A stretch of DNA of 64,000 bases from Meandrina meandrites (lineage: Eukaryota > Cnidaria > Anthozoa > Scleractinia > Meandrinidae): assembly GCA_963693305.1 (NCBI GenBank), contig OY855906.1:3681001-3745000 (forward strand), read 5' to 3'. Shown piece by piece: positions 35,701 through 46,935 of the stretch (within the stretch, counting starts at the first letter, position 1; each line of letters begins with the position of its first letter). Made by a program: the position numbers and the translations under genes. The notes beneath the pieces are model-generated. The model saw nothing but the letters and a program-made list of their open reading frames with translations. It did not search any database and was not told where the DNA came from.

Positions 35701-38700
35701 TGGAAGGTGCTGTTATCTAAAGGTATTATCTTTTAATTTTCAGAGCATATTAATTTTGTACCGGTAACTTCTTTACAGTCAGGACTATTGAACATTTATT
35801 TGGTCTTTGTAGTTTGCGGTTGAGAAAATACCATGTCTATCAGAAAATTGTTTCAGAGTGCACTACACTTGCTGGATATTGGAAAATTTACTAATTCTGA
35901 GTATAAGGGATGGATAAATTTAAGAATCTGTGAGAGCAGTCTTTTCTGTGAACTAAAGAATTTCTTTTCCTTGCAAAAATTCCAAGATGGTGTCACAAAA
36001 AAATTTGAGGCCATGGAGTTTGGCTAAAATTCTGCGACATATATTTCGTGAGGGATCATTTGCCATGCCTATAGTATTGCTTTTAGTTGGTAAAAGAAGT
36101 CAGCATTCTGGCTACCTGGTTATATCAAAATAATATCAAGAATACAGTGCATTAACTGCGAGGCCACCATTCCATGCTTACATCTCTTAGTGCAGTTAAG
36201 GATAATCTTAACAGATTTGTTCTGCAATACATATTCAATGGTATAAATCATTTAGAAGTAAACTAGAATTAAAATCTTTCTTCTTTTACTCACAGCGTGA
36301 AAGTGTTGATCTTGCAATAAAACTCTTGGATGAGTCAGACTATAAAGGGCATACAATACATGTTGAACAGGTAACAGTTCTTACATGTAAACTAAGGCTG
36401 AACATGTGAAGTCTCTCACATTTTTTTGTGGTCAGTCTTCGTGCTGAGCTATCTGCCATTCAATATTGAAATCTGTTTTATTATTATACAATTCAGCTCA
36501 TGCCATGAATGACAGCTATTCTAAATTTGGCGTATTTATGCAAAAATATTTTGAGTGACACTAACTCAGACTTAAAAGGGAGTCACTCTGACTCTGCTGT
36601 TGTGCTAGTAAAATTAATTTAAAGCCATTTTTTTTAAAAAAAATAGCATATAGTGTGCTCTAGGGTTCAGCACACAGACCATTAGATCACCGTGTCTCAA
36701 GTTCCCACAGAGAGAAATTTGTAAACCTTCGCAAAACAAGGTGGAAGGGTAGGACAGAAAAACAAAGCTGCCTGAAAATGGTGGGGGGGGGGGGGGGGGT
36801 AGGGTGGGGGAGGATGTCTAGAGACATAATAACTGGATTTCAACTGAGCCTTGATTTCTTTGTTAGTTAATTTTGAAACTTTAAATACTTCTGATAATGT
36901 ATAATATTTCATGAGCAATTGTTTGTTTCATTTGGTCTTGTCGTTATTTTAGGCTGAATTCCATCTGAAAGGAGAATACAACCCAGCTCTAAAGAAAAAG
37001 AAAAAGAACAAAAAGAAGAAAGCGGGAAAGGGACAGGAAAAGTAAGGGAGCTGTAAAACCTAGTTGCTAGGCAACAGAACTGCATGTCATCCATAACCTG
37101 GTTGCTAGGCAACAAACCTACATGTCATCCATGTGTTGGAGATTACTTGCCGTCCTATGATTGTACAATAACTATATTTAATGAAGTTTTAGAGGGGGCC
37201 TATTAGAGAGATGCCGACAGTGTCAAAGAGTAAGGGGTTACTATGCTAAAACTTTTACAGTGTAAAGAGGTCTAAATACAGTCACCAGGCACAGTTGGAT
37301 TCACAAAAGGGTATCCTGTAAGAAGCGCACTCTAAAAGTCATACTTCTATAACCTGATAGAAACACAGAACTAGCACGAGCTGTTGACGTAATGATGGCG
37401 CGAGCAAAGAGAATTTACATTTTGATGATCAAAATAAACGAGGGATTTAATTCTTTTTCCACTTGATGTTCATTAAAAGAAATAGAAAACAAGTTTTTCG
37501 TGTCTCTATTGTGTTATAGAAACACTCATGAAAGTTTGGGAGAACTCGAAACACCTGGCTATTGTTCCCACAGTATTTCTCGTTCTCCCAAAATTCCAAG
37601 CGTGTTCGTGACTCGATAGAAATACGGAAAACAGGTTTTCTTTTTCTGAATTTAACATAATTTGTAAATGTTTGTCAGGTTACTGGATTGGGTGGAAAGA
37701 GATACCAGGAAAAAACACGACAGGATTGTTGTCTTTAAAAACATGTTTGATATTGCAGATTTTGAGGTTTGTGTTGCCTGTTTCATTGAATTTACTTTGA
37801 TGATGTTATCTCTCTTGCAACACGTTTCTTGTGGAAAAGTACGTCTTTTGTATGGCAAATTCGTAGAGTGTGGGGAAATTTTAAAATGAAACATCCGTAC
37901 CGGGGTTAAACGGCGGCGTCTGCATTGAAAAAGTACCTGATTGAATTTTTTTTTTGTTTGGCTCCTTGGGCCAATAAGGGCCCAGTTCCTTGGCTCTGCC
38001 ATTACGTTCAAGCCTGTGTTTTTGCTAATTTCAGGCGTCTTTCTCTGGTCTGAGAAAAGTCTTCGCGCGACCAAAGAAGACATCATTTATGAAATCCAGG
38101 CTGCATCTTAGTTTAGCTTTAATTTGTTGGCGTCTACCTAGATCTAGTTTTCCGACTTCTACAGGTGTGGTCCTCTCTTACAACTTAACACACTTTTTTT
38201 TTCTCTGTAGAAAAATCCTGTTTTGATCACAGACTTCCGCGACGACATGAAAGCGGAATGTGAAAAATTTGGTGAAGTGCGAAAAGTGATCGTGTTTGAT
38301 GTAAGTATTTATTGTTTCTTATTTTTTACACGAGAAATACATCGAAAGACTGTCTCTGGGCTTCCCCACAAATTATAAAACTGTGGAGTCGGAGAGTATG
38401 AAGAAAAGGGCGCTGTATTTTTCATAGCACGTGGCAGATAAAGTACTTCAAGTCTTGGATACCTCTCTCGTTAGAGTTCTTTTAAAATCCTTCCCGTGTT
38501 TGGGTCACGCGCCTTACGTTTTCTCTCTCGCAAATGATGCTCTCGGTAAATCGTCGTTGAATTACCCGAAGCACTTCCGAGTCTAATTACCCAATCAAAA
38601 AAAGAACGAGCGCTCCGACAGTTGTCACGTGACGTGATCGACAGTTGTTACGTGACCTGATCTCTATCGGGATACATCATGTGACTCAGCAAGGCCATTT

Positions 38701-39420
38701 CCGAAAACTGCCCAGATGCCTGGAAGCCACAGCAGCCCGGTGAAATGAGAAGCCGCGGCTGTATTTGCAGGCAGTATGACGCTACTCTAACTTTTGATTC
38801 TGTTGTTTAATTTTGTACAGCGTAACAAGGAAGGAATTTGTTCTGTGGCGTTTTCAACATTTGAAGCAGCTGATGCCTGTTTGCCGGTGCGTACATTTTT
38901 GACACTGTCTATTTTCAAGGATGTTTTCGAATTACTTCAGTTCTACTAGACTTTTGCTGTTGATGTAAATGTTTTAATCGCAGAGGTGAACGTAAACATA
39001 GTCTAACCTTCTAACCAAATCGCTTTTTTTCGTTTTCTTCTCCGTTTTCTTTGTCTTTTCTCTCGCGGGAGAAAAAATATTTGATGGATTATAAGGATAA
39101 GTCATCGCCTGCTGAGTGCGTTAGAAGTTAGAACTGAGCCCACACCACACGTGCAGCCACGCGAGTAACTGCCGCTCCTCGCGCGTGGTCTTCTAGCGTC
39201 GTTTACTCTTTCTCTTTCTTTGTCATTGTTAACGAAGTACATTTTGTGGTAGGTGATGAATGGTCGGTGGTTCGCCGGCCGGAGAATCACAGCTGAACGG
39301 TGGGACGGCGTAACAAGCTACAAAGTCGAGGAAACGGACAAAGAACGCGAAGAACGGCTAGGTGAATGGGAGAAATATCTATCGGGAGAACTGGACGAAC
39401 CAACAGCATCGAAAAGCTAG
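32790..39420 (+). CDS. HTATSF1: HTATSF1/CUS2-like splicing factor, short form
   Basis: Twelve in-phase exons: 32790-32945, 33717-33851, 34643-34703 (or from 34637), 34826-34873, 35442-35522, 35649-35722, 36296-36370, 36953-37041, 37679-37766, 38211-38300, 38821-38886, 39253-39420. The product is about 376 residues. Diagnostic stretches are YEWDGEKRGWFPK, EDFLAAYQMNYGF, GWFEVEGNKNPNVYVSGLP, KLYRDQNGQLKGDGRCCYLK and VVFKNMFDIADFE. Two RRM folds are present: about 127-212, and a UHM-type RRM at about 255-345 with the R-x-F motif RWF at 326-328. Tat-SF1/Cus2 binds the U2 snRNP protein SF3B1 through the UHM and assists U2 snRNP assembly. A lysine-rich linker (KKKKKNKKKK) joins the RRMs. The long acidic C-terminal tail of the vertebrate protein is absent; the chain stops shortly after the UHM. 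Confidence 0.93.
33470..33610 (-). mobile_element. SINE remnant
   Basis: Plus-strand CTTGCCCAAGAACACAATGC is shared with 43737-43756, in the same minus orientation of the element, followed by diverged CCAGCCTGGACCACTCCATC text. It is a short fragment in HTATSF1 intron 1. Confidence 0.55.
36776..36813 (+). repeat. Poly-G tract in HTATSF1 intron
   Basis: A run of about 20 G followed by TAGGGTGGGGG. Uninterrupted G of this length could form a G-quadruplex in the nascent transcript. Its true length is also prone to sequencing error. Confidence 0.7.
37063..37113. promoter_or_regulatory. Pair of RFX/X-box-like palindromes
   Basis: The perfect 13-bp palindrome GTTGCTAGGCAAC occurs at 37063-37075 and again at 37101-37113, within a 38-bp direct repeat that also shares CATGTCATCCAT. 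It matches the general X-box pattern (GTTnC..GnAAC) bound by RFX factors. It sits just past exon 8 of HTATSF1. Function is inferred from motif only. Confidence 0.45.
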
Positions 39421-39508
39421 GTAATCTAAGTTTCTTGATTATCTGTCAAGAAATAATACCTACGAGAGGTGACAATTGAATGAGTTTTGACATCTCAAAA
39501 TGAAATTA

Positions 39509-40049
39509 CCGTAATGATTCGATTTAGCGCCCTCCTTCCAATAAGCGCCCCCTTTCGAATAAGCGCCCCCCTTCGAATGTCTTTTTGTCAATAAGCGCCC
39601 CTATTCCAATAAGCGCCCCCCATTCTAATAAGCGCCTCATTCTTATAAGCGCCCCTATTCTAATGAGCGCCCCTGTTTTAATAAGTACCCCCACCCCCAT
39701 TCTTATAAGCGCCCCTATTCTAATATAATTACAGTGCCTTCAGAGTACGTATCAAACGTGGTTTGTTACTGTTGCAGTTTCTGTTATTGTTCGTTAACAT
39801 AGATTACCAAACCGTAAAACGAACAATTCTTTTAAAAGTAACTGAACTTCCAACAATTTGTTTCCGTTACAGTTTCTGTTATTGTTAGTTATTTCAACAT
39901 TTATTAAATTTTTGTTTTGAGCATTTGGAAGTTTCTCAAAAATTAAATAAGCGCCCTGTCCCGAATAAGCGCCCTGTCTCGAATAAGCGCCCTCCCTTGA
40001 GGTGCCAAAAGTAAATAAGCGCCCCGGGCGCTAAATGGAATCTTTACGG
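39509..40049. mobile_element. TA-flanked MITE with internal AATAAGCGCCCC minisatellite
   Basis: The left end CCGTAATGATTCGATTTAGC and the right end GCTAAATGGAATCTTTACGG are terminal inverted repeats, each flanked by TA. The interior has about ten copies of a short AATAAGCGCCCC unit near the left and four more near the right, separated by AT-rich text. It is non-autonomous and lies just past the HTATSF1 stop. Confidence 0.78.
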
Positions 40050-41039
40050 TATCTTCTTAATCTCCGCGACACTATATTTCTCTCATTCCTTACTATTTTG
40101 ACCAAAATTTTGGCCTGTCCTAACGGATAAGTTAGTCAAAACGTTTCATGTTAAAATACCAGTGTGTTGATAATGAACACATAAGTTGACTGAACCTAGA
40201 GCATGGGTGCATGACCTGCTGCAAATGGTTATCTAAATGATATATTCAAGGCCTGTTATAATACTTTTGTTTTCAGGAAAAACTTGTAACAAATCCGTCA
40301 CCACATTTACAATCATCAGTAAAGGAAATAGTCAACAATATCCTCGTCAAGTTGAAAACCGCGAACAGTTTGAGGACAAGACAAGTCATGATCGTCTTTT
40401 CTCCTTGACGTTGTCATCCTCAATTGCTCGTGCTGTTCACGTGCATGGAGCGGCTCAGCGTGTGCACTATCACGTGTCGGCATGTAGCCCCAGCATTCGG
40501 AGATTGTTTGGAACCAAGTGATCACAAGTCGCTTGGTAGCTTAACTGAAAGATGCCTTGTAGGACAACTATTTATGACAGTACTTAGTAGACACTTTCCT
40601 GTGCTCTGTTGGAAGTTGGCGAGAGTTAACTCGGCTGCGCCTCGTTGATAATTCTCACATAGAAAACTCGGGCGAGTTGTCTTATTGTTATTTTGAATCC
40701 AGCCAAGGGACAGGCTCCAATCGCATTCTTCAGTATTTGCTATTCTGATCTTATTTATATGAAGTAAAGAAAAACATTCTGCTATACCATTGCAAGAAAG
40801 AACCTCGAAAAATATTGATCCTGCTTCCTGGAATACTTACGAGTTATCAACGTCAGTAGATTCATGAGGCAAACGATGATTTCGTACTAAGTTAGCTGGA
40901 GTTAGCTATGTCTTGAAAATATGGATTAATTTTAAGAAAAATGACAGGATATGTGCATTTTAAAGACATGCTTCGAGAGATCTTCCGTCACCTTCAGTTG
41001 TAATTGCAGTGGTTCTTAATAATCCCAAGGACTTAGAAG

Positions 41040-41072
41040 GAGGTGGGGGGAGGGGGGGGGGGGGGAGGGGCA
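41040..41072 (+). repeat. G-rich tract (potential quadruplex)
   Basis: GGAGG, then G6, A, G14, A, G4. It contains more than four G-runs of at least three bases in about 30 nt. Confidence 0.7.
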
Positions 41073-41999
41073 GTCATGTAAGCCATCCGGATCAATACTA
41101 CTGCCGAAATGGGGTTTAATCCTGGGATATACTTTTAACATGTTCTTTTTCTCAGATAAAAAAGGTTCAATGTTTTTTCAATTTGCCGGTACACGTTGAT
41201 ATTCCTGAGTGTGAAGAGGCAGTGTAAGGGTATAGTGCCCTACCCCAAAACACAATCCGGCTAAAACACTCAACAGGCCACCTCCGTGCTCTAAGCCAAG
41301 TTAAAGCTGTTGAATTCGCCGATGCTCGATTTGTTGGCCCTTCCAATCATTTTATCGGCAAAGCTACGAAAAGGAGCGATAAGGATACGGAAAGTGGTCC
41401 AAACCTTTTCATACCCTTCTTTATTATCAGCCAGTTGGTATCCGGTCGATTCACCTATGTAGGCGAATCATCCTGTAGGCGAAACGACCGACATCCAGCC
41501 AGTTTACAGAAGTAAACCTTTATTTCGTCAGGGTGACTCTTTCAGCTTTACAATTAAAACTGTTATCAACAGAGGCCCTGCTAAAACTAATACTAAAAGG
41601 AAAAATACATTAAAAACTCCTAAACCCTACAATACTTTAAAAACACTTCATTAAATTTTCAAATTATATCTGGTTTATCCCACTTTTATTCCCCCAAATT
41701 TTAAGCAGTGCCCTTTTTCCTTAATACGTCGACTACTGTAGAACTGGCAGATATCTTGTGGTTCCGTTCTAGTGGTTTACTTTCCCGATTCCATCACCGC
41801 CTTTAGCTGAAACGAAAACAGAAACAACAACCTGTAATTAAGCAAGTATCGTAGATGTGTTAAACAAGTAAAGATGTCATTCCACTGACTACTTTGTAAA
41901 CACTCAGCTAATTTCATTTATCTCGGCATGCTTTGAATTGAGAGACAATCTCGTTACAATGATCACAACCTAAAATAGTTAGAATGAACAATTGTTGTA

Positions 42000-42153
42000 A
42001 TTCTTTTATTTTGTTTTCATGTTATTTTCTACTTTATGTTATTTTTTATTTTACTAGTTATCTTAGTTAATGAATTAATAAGTAATTAAATTTAAGTAGC
42101 TTTTCAATACTGCTAATCCTATGTAGTCATGCAAATAAAGCTTGTTGTTGTTG
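42000..42153 (+). mobile_element. LINE 3' tail
   Basis: An AT-rich segment ends ATGCAAATAAAGCTTGTTGTTG, closely resembling the end of the LINE fragment at 19257-19278. Only the 3' UTR and (TTG)n tail remain, so it is a strongly 5'-truncated insertion. Confidence 0.6.
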
Positions 42154-42277
42154 TTAAATCACGAGTTGCCAGCGAAGGAGTGTTCTGAGGTAAGGCACTC
42201 GACACTCAGCACCTCCCTCTCCACTCAGATGTATAAATGGCTACCAACAAGTTGTTTGGGAAGCCCAGCAAATATGT

Positions 42278-42345
42278 TGGGGGGGGGGGGGGGGGGTTGG
42301 GGGGGTTGGGGAGGTGTGTGAGGTGGGTTGGGGAAGGGGGAATTG
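42278..42345 (+). repeat. Poly-G / G-quadruplex-prone tract
   Basis: About 20 consecutive G, then TTGGGGGGGTTGGGGAGG and GGTGGGTTGGGGAAGGGGG. This is a long strand-asymmetric G-run cluster with many possible quadruplex registers. Confidence 0.75.
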
Positions 42346-43130
42346 ATGATACTAATGCTACAGAAACTGTAGATATGCGCTGGTATTGATTCCACTTGCA
42401 CAGTCTAATGTATACTGAAGCAGGCCAGACCACAGGTCGCCCAGACAAACTGTTTGTGTGCACAATTATATTTTTAAAGCGAATGTATGGATTTACAGCA
42501 CGGTTCGTAGAATTGCGTAAAACAACGAAATAAATATACATTTATCTTTTTTGCTGTGTAGTGGCGTTCTTTTGGCTCAAAATGGCAAAATCGGGCAGTT
42601 TAAAGGATTTCTCATTCGCTGTTTACTGTGCATCTTATTTCAAAGAAGGGGTGGAAAGTCCAACAGCTTAAAATCTGATTCGCTCTAGCGCCGAGTCGAT
42701 TTACGATCTGAAAATCCCATCTCACAGCCTTCAAACTGAGCAGCTAAAGAGAGGAAGATTTGACAATTCTTCTCGTATCATTCAATCGAAAATTCATCCA
42801 AAGAGAGAGCTAGCCTCCCACGCGAGTGCAATCCGATCTCCCCTAAAAACCAGTAAGGCACTACCTCTCTGAAACCTCTATTTTCATTCGCCCGCTGTAA
42901 ACACTACCTCTATTGTTATTCAGGGCTAGGGGAATTATTATAGCCTGTTATGTATTGTTTTAGGAACCAATGAAATAACTCGTTCCGAGAGGTAGTGGGC
43001 GACCCCTAAAAACAACTGCGTGGGAGGCTTGCGCAGAGCTAACCCTCGACGTAAAGTTGTGCAGGAGGGAAATCGCTATTCCCTATCTCTGATTGGATAC
43101 TATTAAACAATGGCCGTTCAAATTTTCTAC

Positions 43131-43244
43131 CACCTTCGCATGTAATTCCTGTAAATCCAGAAGGGCATTTGCAGAATGATCTGTTTTCTTGATCATCATC
43201 GAAACAAGTTCCTCCATTCTTGCACGGCCACGAGTCACAACTCA
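43131..43244 (-). CDS. Lone EGF-like exon (type D), inverted copy
   Basis: The 114-nt exon has acceptor CTGCAG before 43244, donor GGTG|GTAG at 43131 and phase 1-1. It encodes one EGF module with the usual six cysteines: [12 protein letters not shown], then CKC and GITC. It is closest to exons at 56239-56352 and 62357-62470 on the other strand, differing for example in CPSG versus CFSG. No matching leader, CTLD or other EGF exon was found upstream on the minus strand, so it is probably an orphan exon carried by the inverted duplication, unless the rest of a gene is too diverged for me to see. Confidence 0.6.
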
Positions 43245-43555
43245 CTGCAGAATGTAAATACAAGTGAGGACAATTAATTTGGTGGTATAGCTGTATTGGT
43301 AAATTTAACTTGTTGGGTTGTTGTGAAAAAACAGCAAGAGAACTCTGCCTATTCTCCTGAGTAAACTTTTTGTTTCGTCTCGTCACCCACAGTATTTAAG
43401 ATCTAGCGTGTATGTTAATTTTCTTAGTCTGATGATGGTATAGCTTATACCGAAATATTACAGTTTATTTTCCAAGATCGTCATTTCTTGTCAAAATTAT
43501 TGGGCACAATGAACTTATTCGGATTATCCTTCGTCCTTTATGTAAAGTCTACAGA

Positions 43556-43812
43556 CGAGCCTAGTGGCCCATCAGGCCGGAGCTTATCCCGGTTTCCGTA
43601 GCATGGAGCGACTAGTTGTATTTCTATTCCCCCCTGGATGGGCTGTTAGTCCATCGCAGGGTTACCTCCAGCAGTAAATTCGCAGGTACCCATTTATACA
43701 CCTGGGTGCAGAGAGCCACTATGAGAGTAAAGTGTCTTGCCCAAGAACACAATGCAGTGCGGACCGTTCGATCCGGAGTCCAGCGCACTAGCCATTAGGC
43801 CACCGCGCCTCC
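43556..43812 (-). mobile_element. tRNA-derived SINE
   Basis: On the minus strand it starts GGCGCGGTGGCCTAATGGC, an A-box-like tRNA head. GGACTCCGGATCGAAC, GTGTTCTTGGGCAAGACAC and AGGTGTATAAATGGGTACC follow. The 3' portion (GATGGGCCACTAGGCTCGT) is shared with 56126-56144, where the rest is missing. It lies within the inverted duplicate block. The same family has worn copies at 27240-27450 and 33470-33610. Confidence 0.7.
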
Positions 43813-44470
43813 CACAGAATGTAAATACAAGTAAGGAAGTCAATTGGTGGTATAATTAATAAATTTGACTTGTCAGGTTGTTTTGAAAAAAAGTATAGCA
43901 TGCTTAATTTGTAGAAGAATAAGAAGTTAGATAAGGATGTTATGAATCGGCATTGATTGACGCTTGATGGTAGCACGATTTTCTTTTCAATACAGTTTGT
44001 AACAAACTATTCCTCATTTGCAACTTAATCAGCCTAATACCCAGGCGTTCCCTGTCCGCTTATCGATTTGGCGCGAAAGTTCGTGACGTCACCGTCTCCG
44101 GCTGGCACGCCAACCCGTTCCCAGGCCCTTACGTGAAGCTCGCGTGCGCCCGAGTGAGGAGGAGAACGCCTAGGAACTAGGCTGCAACTTAATGACGTTA
44201 ATGTTCTCTCAGGCAGCCTCTGTCAGGCGATTTAGGCCTGTTATTTTATTTTTTTATTTATATTTTATCTACAGAGGAGGAGGATACCTTAGATTGCGAG
44301 CAGTCTATTTCTATTCCTAGCGTGCGATGCGGAGACATGAATGTGAATTATGTAAATCGAGATCGAGAAGCGAGCGGCGAAGCCGTGAGCTGCGCAGGTG
44401 CTGCGAGAAGCTTGATCCGTGAGATATTTCAGCCCAGTCCGACCAGTGTAGGCAACAACGAAAAATTAAG

Positions 44471-46935
44471 AAGACAGCACTAGACGTTTTTCATAATCTA
44501 TGTATTTCAATAGACAATGACATCAAAACCTTGTATTTAATAAAACGCTAATTTTTGTATTGAAAGTTTAACGACAAGTTTTGCTCATCTGATATTTCTC
44601 TTAACTTGTTTTTTTTACTCTTCCATTTTAAAATCGCTAGATAATAATACAGACGTCTATGTAAATACAAAGTCGGGAAGATGTGGAGAGGGACAAAAAA
44701 GAATATATAGTTAAGCTATATCCTATTTCAAGACTTTCAATTAAATTAGCATAAAAACAAACGCAAGACAAGATGGATTAAATTACTAGAGTAGAATATT
44801 TACACACTTGATGTATAACGTAACATTGAACAAAACGATTGAAATACACTATTATCAAAATGCTGCAAAGAATAAAAATGCTACTCACTTAAGGATTGTA
44901 GGAAATATATTTTGTCGGCATATGTTTTGATCGTGATCGATTCTGAGCGCATGGGTACAAATCCTGCAGGGCAAAAGTTCTCAAAAATTCCCAACTGAAG
45001 ACACGACGTTTACTTGGAAACTGGTGATTCACCTCCTCTAATGGGAAAAATTACTAACAAGACAAAATAATGGATTATTCAAACAACGCAACTTTCTAAA
45101 ATAACTTTCGAATTGGCAATCATTTTCGTTTCCTCATCAGCCTATCCACCCAGTCAGTGAAAATCAGGTAGGATCATTCCGATGCGTGGTATTTTTTCTT
45201 TCTTTCTTTAAACTAAAACATAATTTTTCCTAAAATTCTACCGTACACTATATGCAGGTTTTAAGACGCTATCTGGATTAAACCTTGATACGTTTTCTTC
45301 CCAAATATCCAAGGTAGGTAGAACAAAGTATTACTGAGAAAGAATGACTGGCATGAGTAGACGGCCGTTCATGGTTAAGTACGTGTTCTCACCATGTGTT
45401 TACACCACGAATACACTAACGACTGTTTTGTCACAATAATAACACTTTCAAGCTAGGATCGTTTTGTCATGAACCACAGATCAGAACTCATCATTGCAAC
45501 ACAGCAAATCAGCTAGCTCGAAAGTCGTCAAAACCAATCGAAACGCATGTCAGTTCAGACTGATCTAGAAGACTCCAATCCCACATTTGGTTTTAGTCAG
45601 TGTTTGTTGTCTTTAATGAATTCTAGTCAAGCCAGCAGCAAGACATTAACGACACCCCAGTACACAGCTTGACGAAACACGCCAAAACGGATCACATTCG
45701 AATTGTATATCAGTTTGAAATACCTTTGTGAGGCGCTCTATTTCAACCAAACCGAAACAGCCGAAAACTAGATACAATAAGAGAATGTCACTACAGAAAG
45801 TTACAGTGCAGTATATCGTCTTGATGAAATATTTATAGCCTTGTGAAGTTTCCAAATTTCTACAATCTTCATTTTTGCCGTTATTTTGAGTGTCTCTTCT
45901 GGATGAGGCAGCATTATCCGCCCTGGTATACCTATCCCTTTTTCCAACACGACGCAGCCTAAGGAAGTAGTTAAAACCTTTCACAGCGACCTAGAATAAG
46001 GCTAGTGTTTACCCCGTTTAAAATAAGGGCCTTGTTTATTGTCGAGGATGCCATTCCTACTGGTTTACGATCGCGAGTGATCTATTGAGTTTTCTTGCGC
46101 AGGCTATGCTATTCTCATTTATGTGGCAACTGGCACTGTAACGGCTCATGTTTGAAATAAAACTTTGTACTGCTTCGAAACTTTCTAACATAAACAGAAG
46201 TCTCGGGTTGGCAATATTTTCCACTTTACCTGATTTCTACACTTACAAACAATTAATGCGTAACGTGGAGGTGTATCTTAGAAGTTACGTTGAAAAATGT
46301 TGCTTCACATGTTTTGTTTAATTTCGAGGAAATTGGTTTTCTCGTGAGTAGTTCAATTTTAATTTCAAATGTTTCCAAATCAAGAATAATTTATATTTAC
46401 GCGACAAATGGGAATAAGACTAGGCCATTAAGCACGAATCGGCTTTTCAAAAAGATTAACAGTCTCTGACTGAATAATCCGGGCAGGGGTCGGAGGAAGG
46501 GGGTCGGCCGATCTCCACCATATTTATGTTGCATACAGGTCTTAGCCAACTAGTAACCATGGCAACATATTTTTTGTTGATTGACTTCATTGTTTCGGAG
46601 ATCACACCACTCCCCCCAAAAATTGCCTCAATAGCGTGACAAAAGTAGTGATTTTGGGCCAACTTTGGCAGTATGTATCTCGGAACTTTTTCAAGCAACA
46701 GATTTAATTCTACATCAACATAACACTTATCCTTTGGTGGTTTGAATGCATACAAGAACAAATGTTTACTATACATCATTGAAGTTCTGCATGCAATCTT
46801 AGAAGGCATACTTCGCGACGTTTTCAAAAATCGCAAAACTAGGCATTTTAAAATTCCTGTTACTCGAGGGTCCGGGAAGATACAAATATCAAACTAATTG
46901 CAAGTTACTCACCGGATATAGAAGAATGTTTTAAG
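44471..46935. other. Spacer with a 44870-45080 duplicate and one unexplained open frame
   Basis: 44870-45080 matches 49790-49990 in direct orientation (GGTACAAA, GTTTACTTGGAAACTGGTG). An open minus-strand frame of 126 codons at 46456-46836 shows no motif I recognise and no clear splice context; it could be chance or a decayed element. Nothing else coding is supported. Confidence 0.45.

Larger units (their letters stand above)
40050..42470. other. Spacer, no supported gene
   Basis: No exon with family similarity was found. Notable contents are a G-run at about 41040-41070, another at 42278-42345, and the LINE 3' tail at about 42000-42153. Open frames of 70-110 codons here have no recognisable motif or neighbouring splice sites. 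Confidence 0.45.
42470..44470. repeat. Inverted duplicate of the EGF-D exon region
   Basis: Read on the minus strand this matches 55540-56945 in order: the GCCTACTCTGGTGACTGGG region, the AGATTGCTCGCAATCT palindrome, the GACGTCACCGTCTCC GC-rich patch, the EGF-D exon, then GGACTTTCCA and CCATACATTCGC sequences. Related pieces also occur at 59620-59850 and 61950-62690. The copy contains a SINE and lacks a LINE tail found in the other copy. Confidence 0.85.

Noticed and set aside
45646..45984. 112-codon minus-strand frame with a hydrophobic stretch
   Set aside because: No splice context, family resemblance or signal arrangement; length is within chance for AT-moderate spacer.
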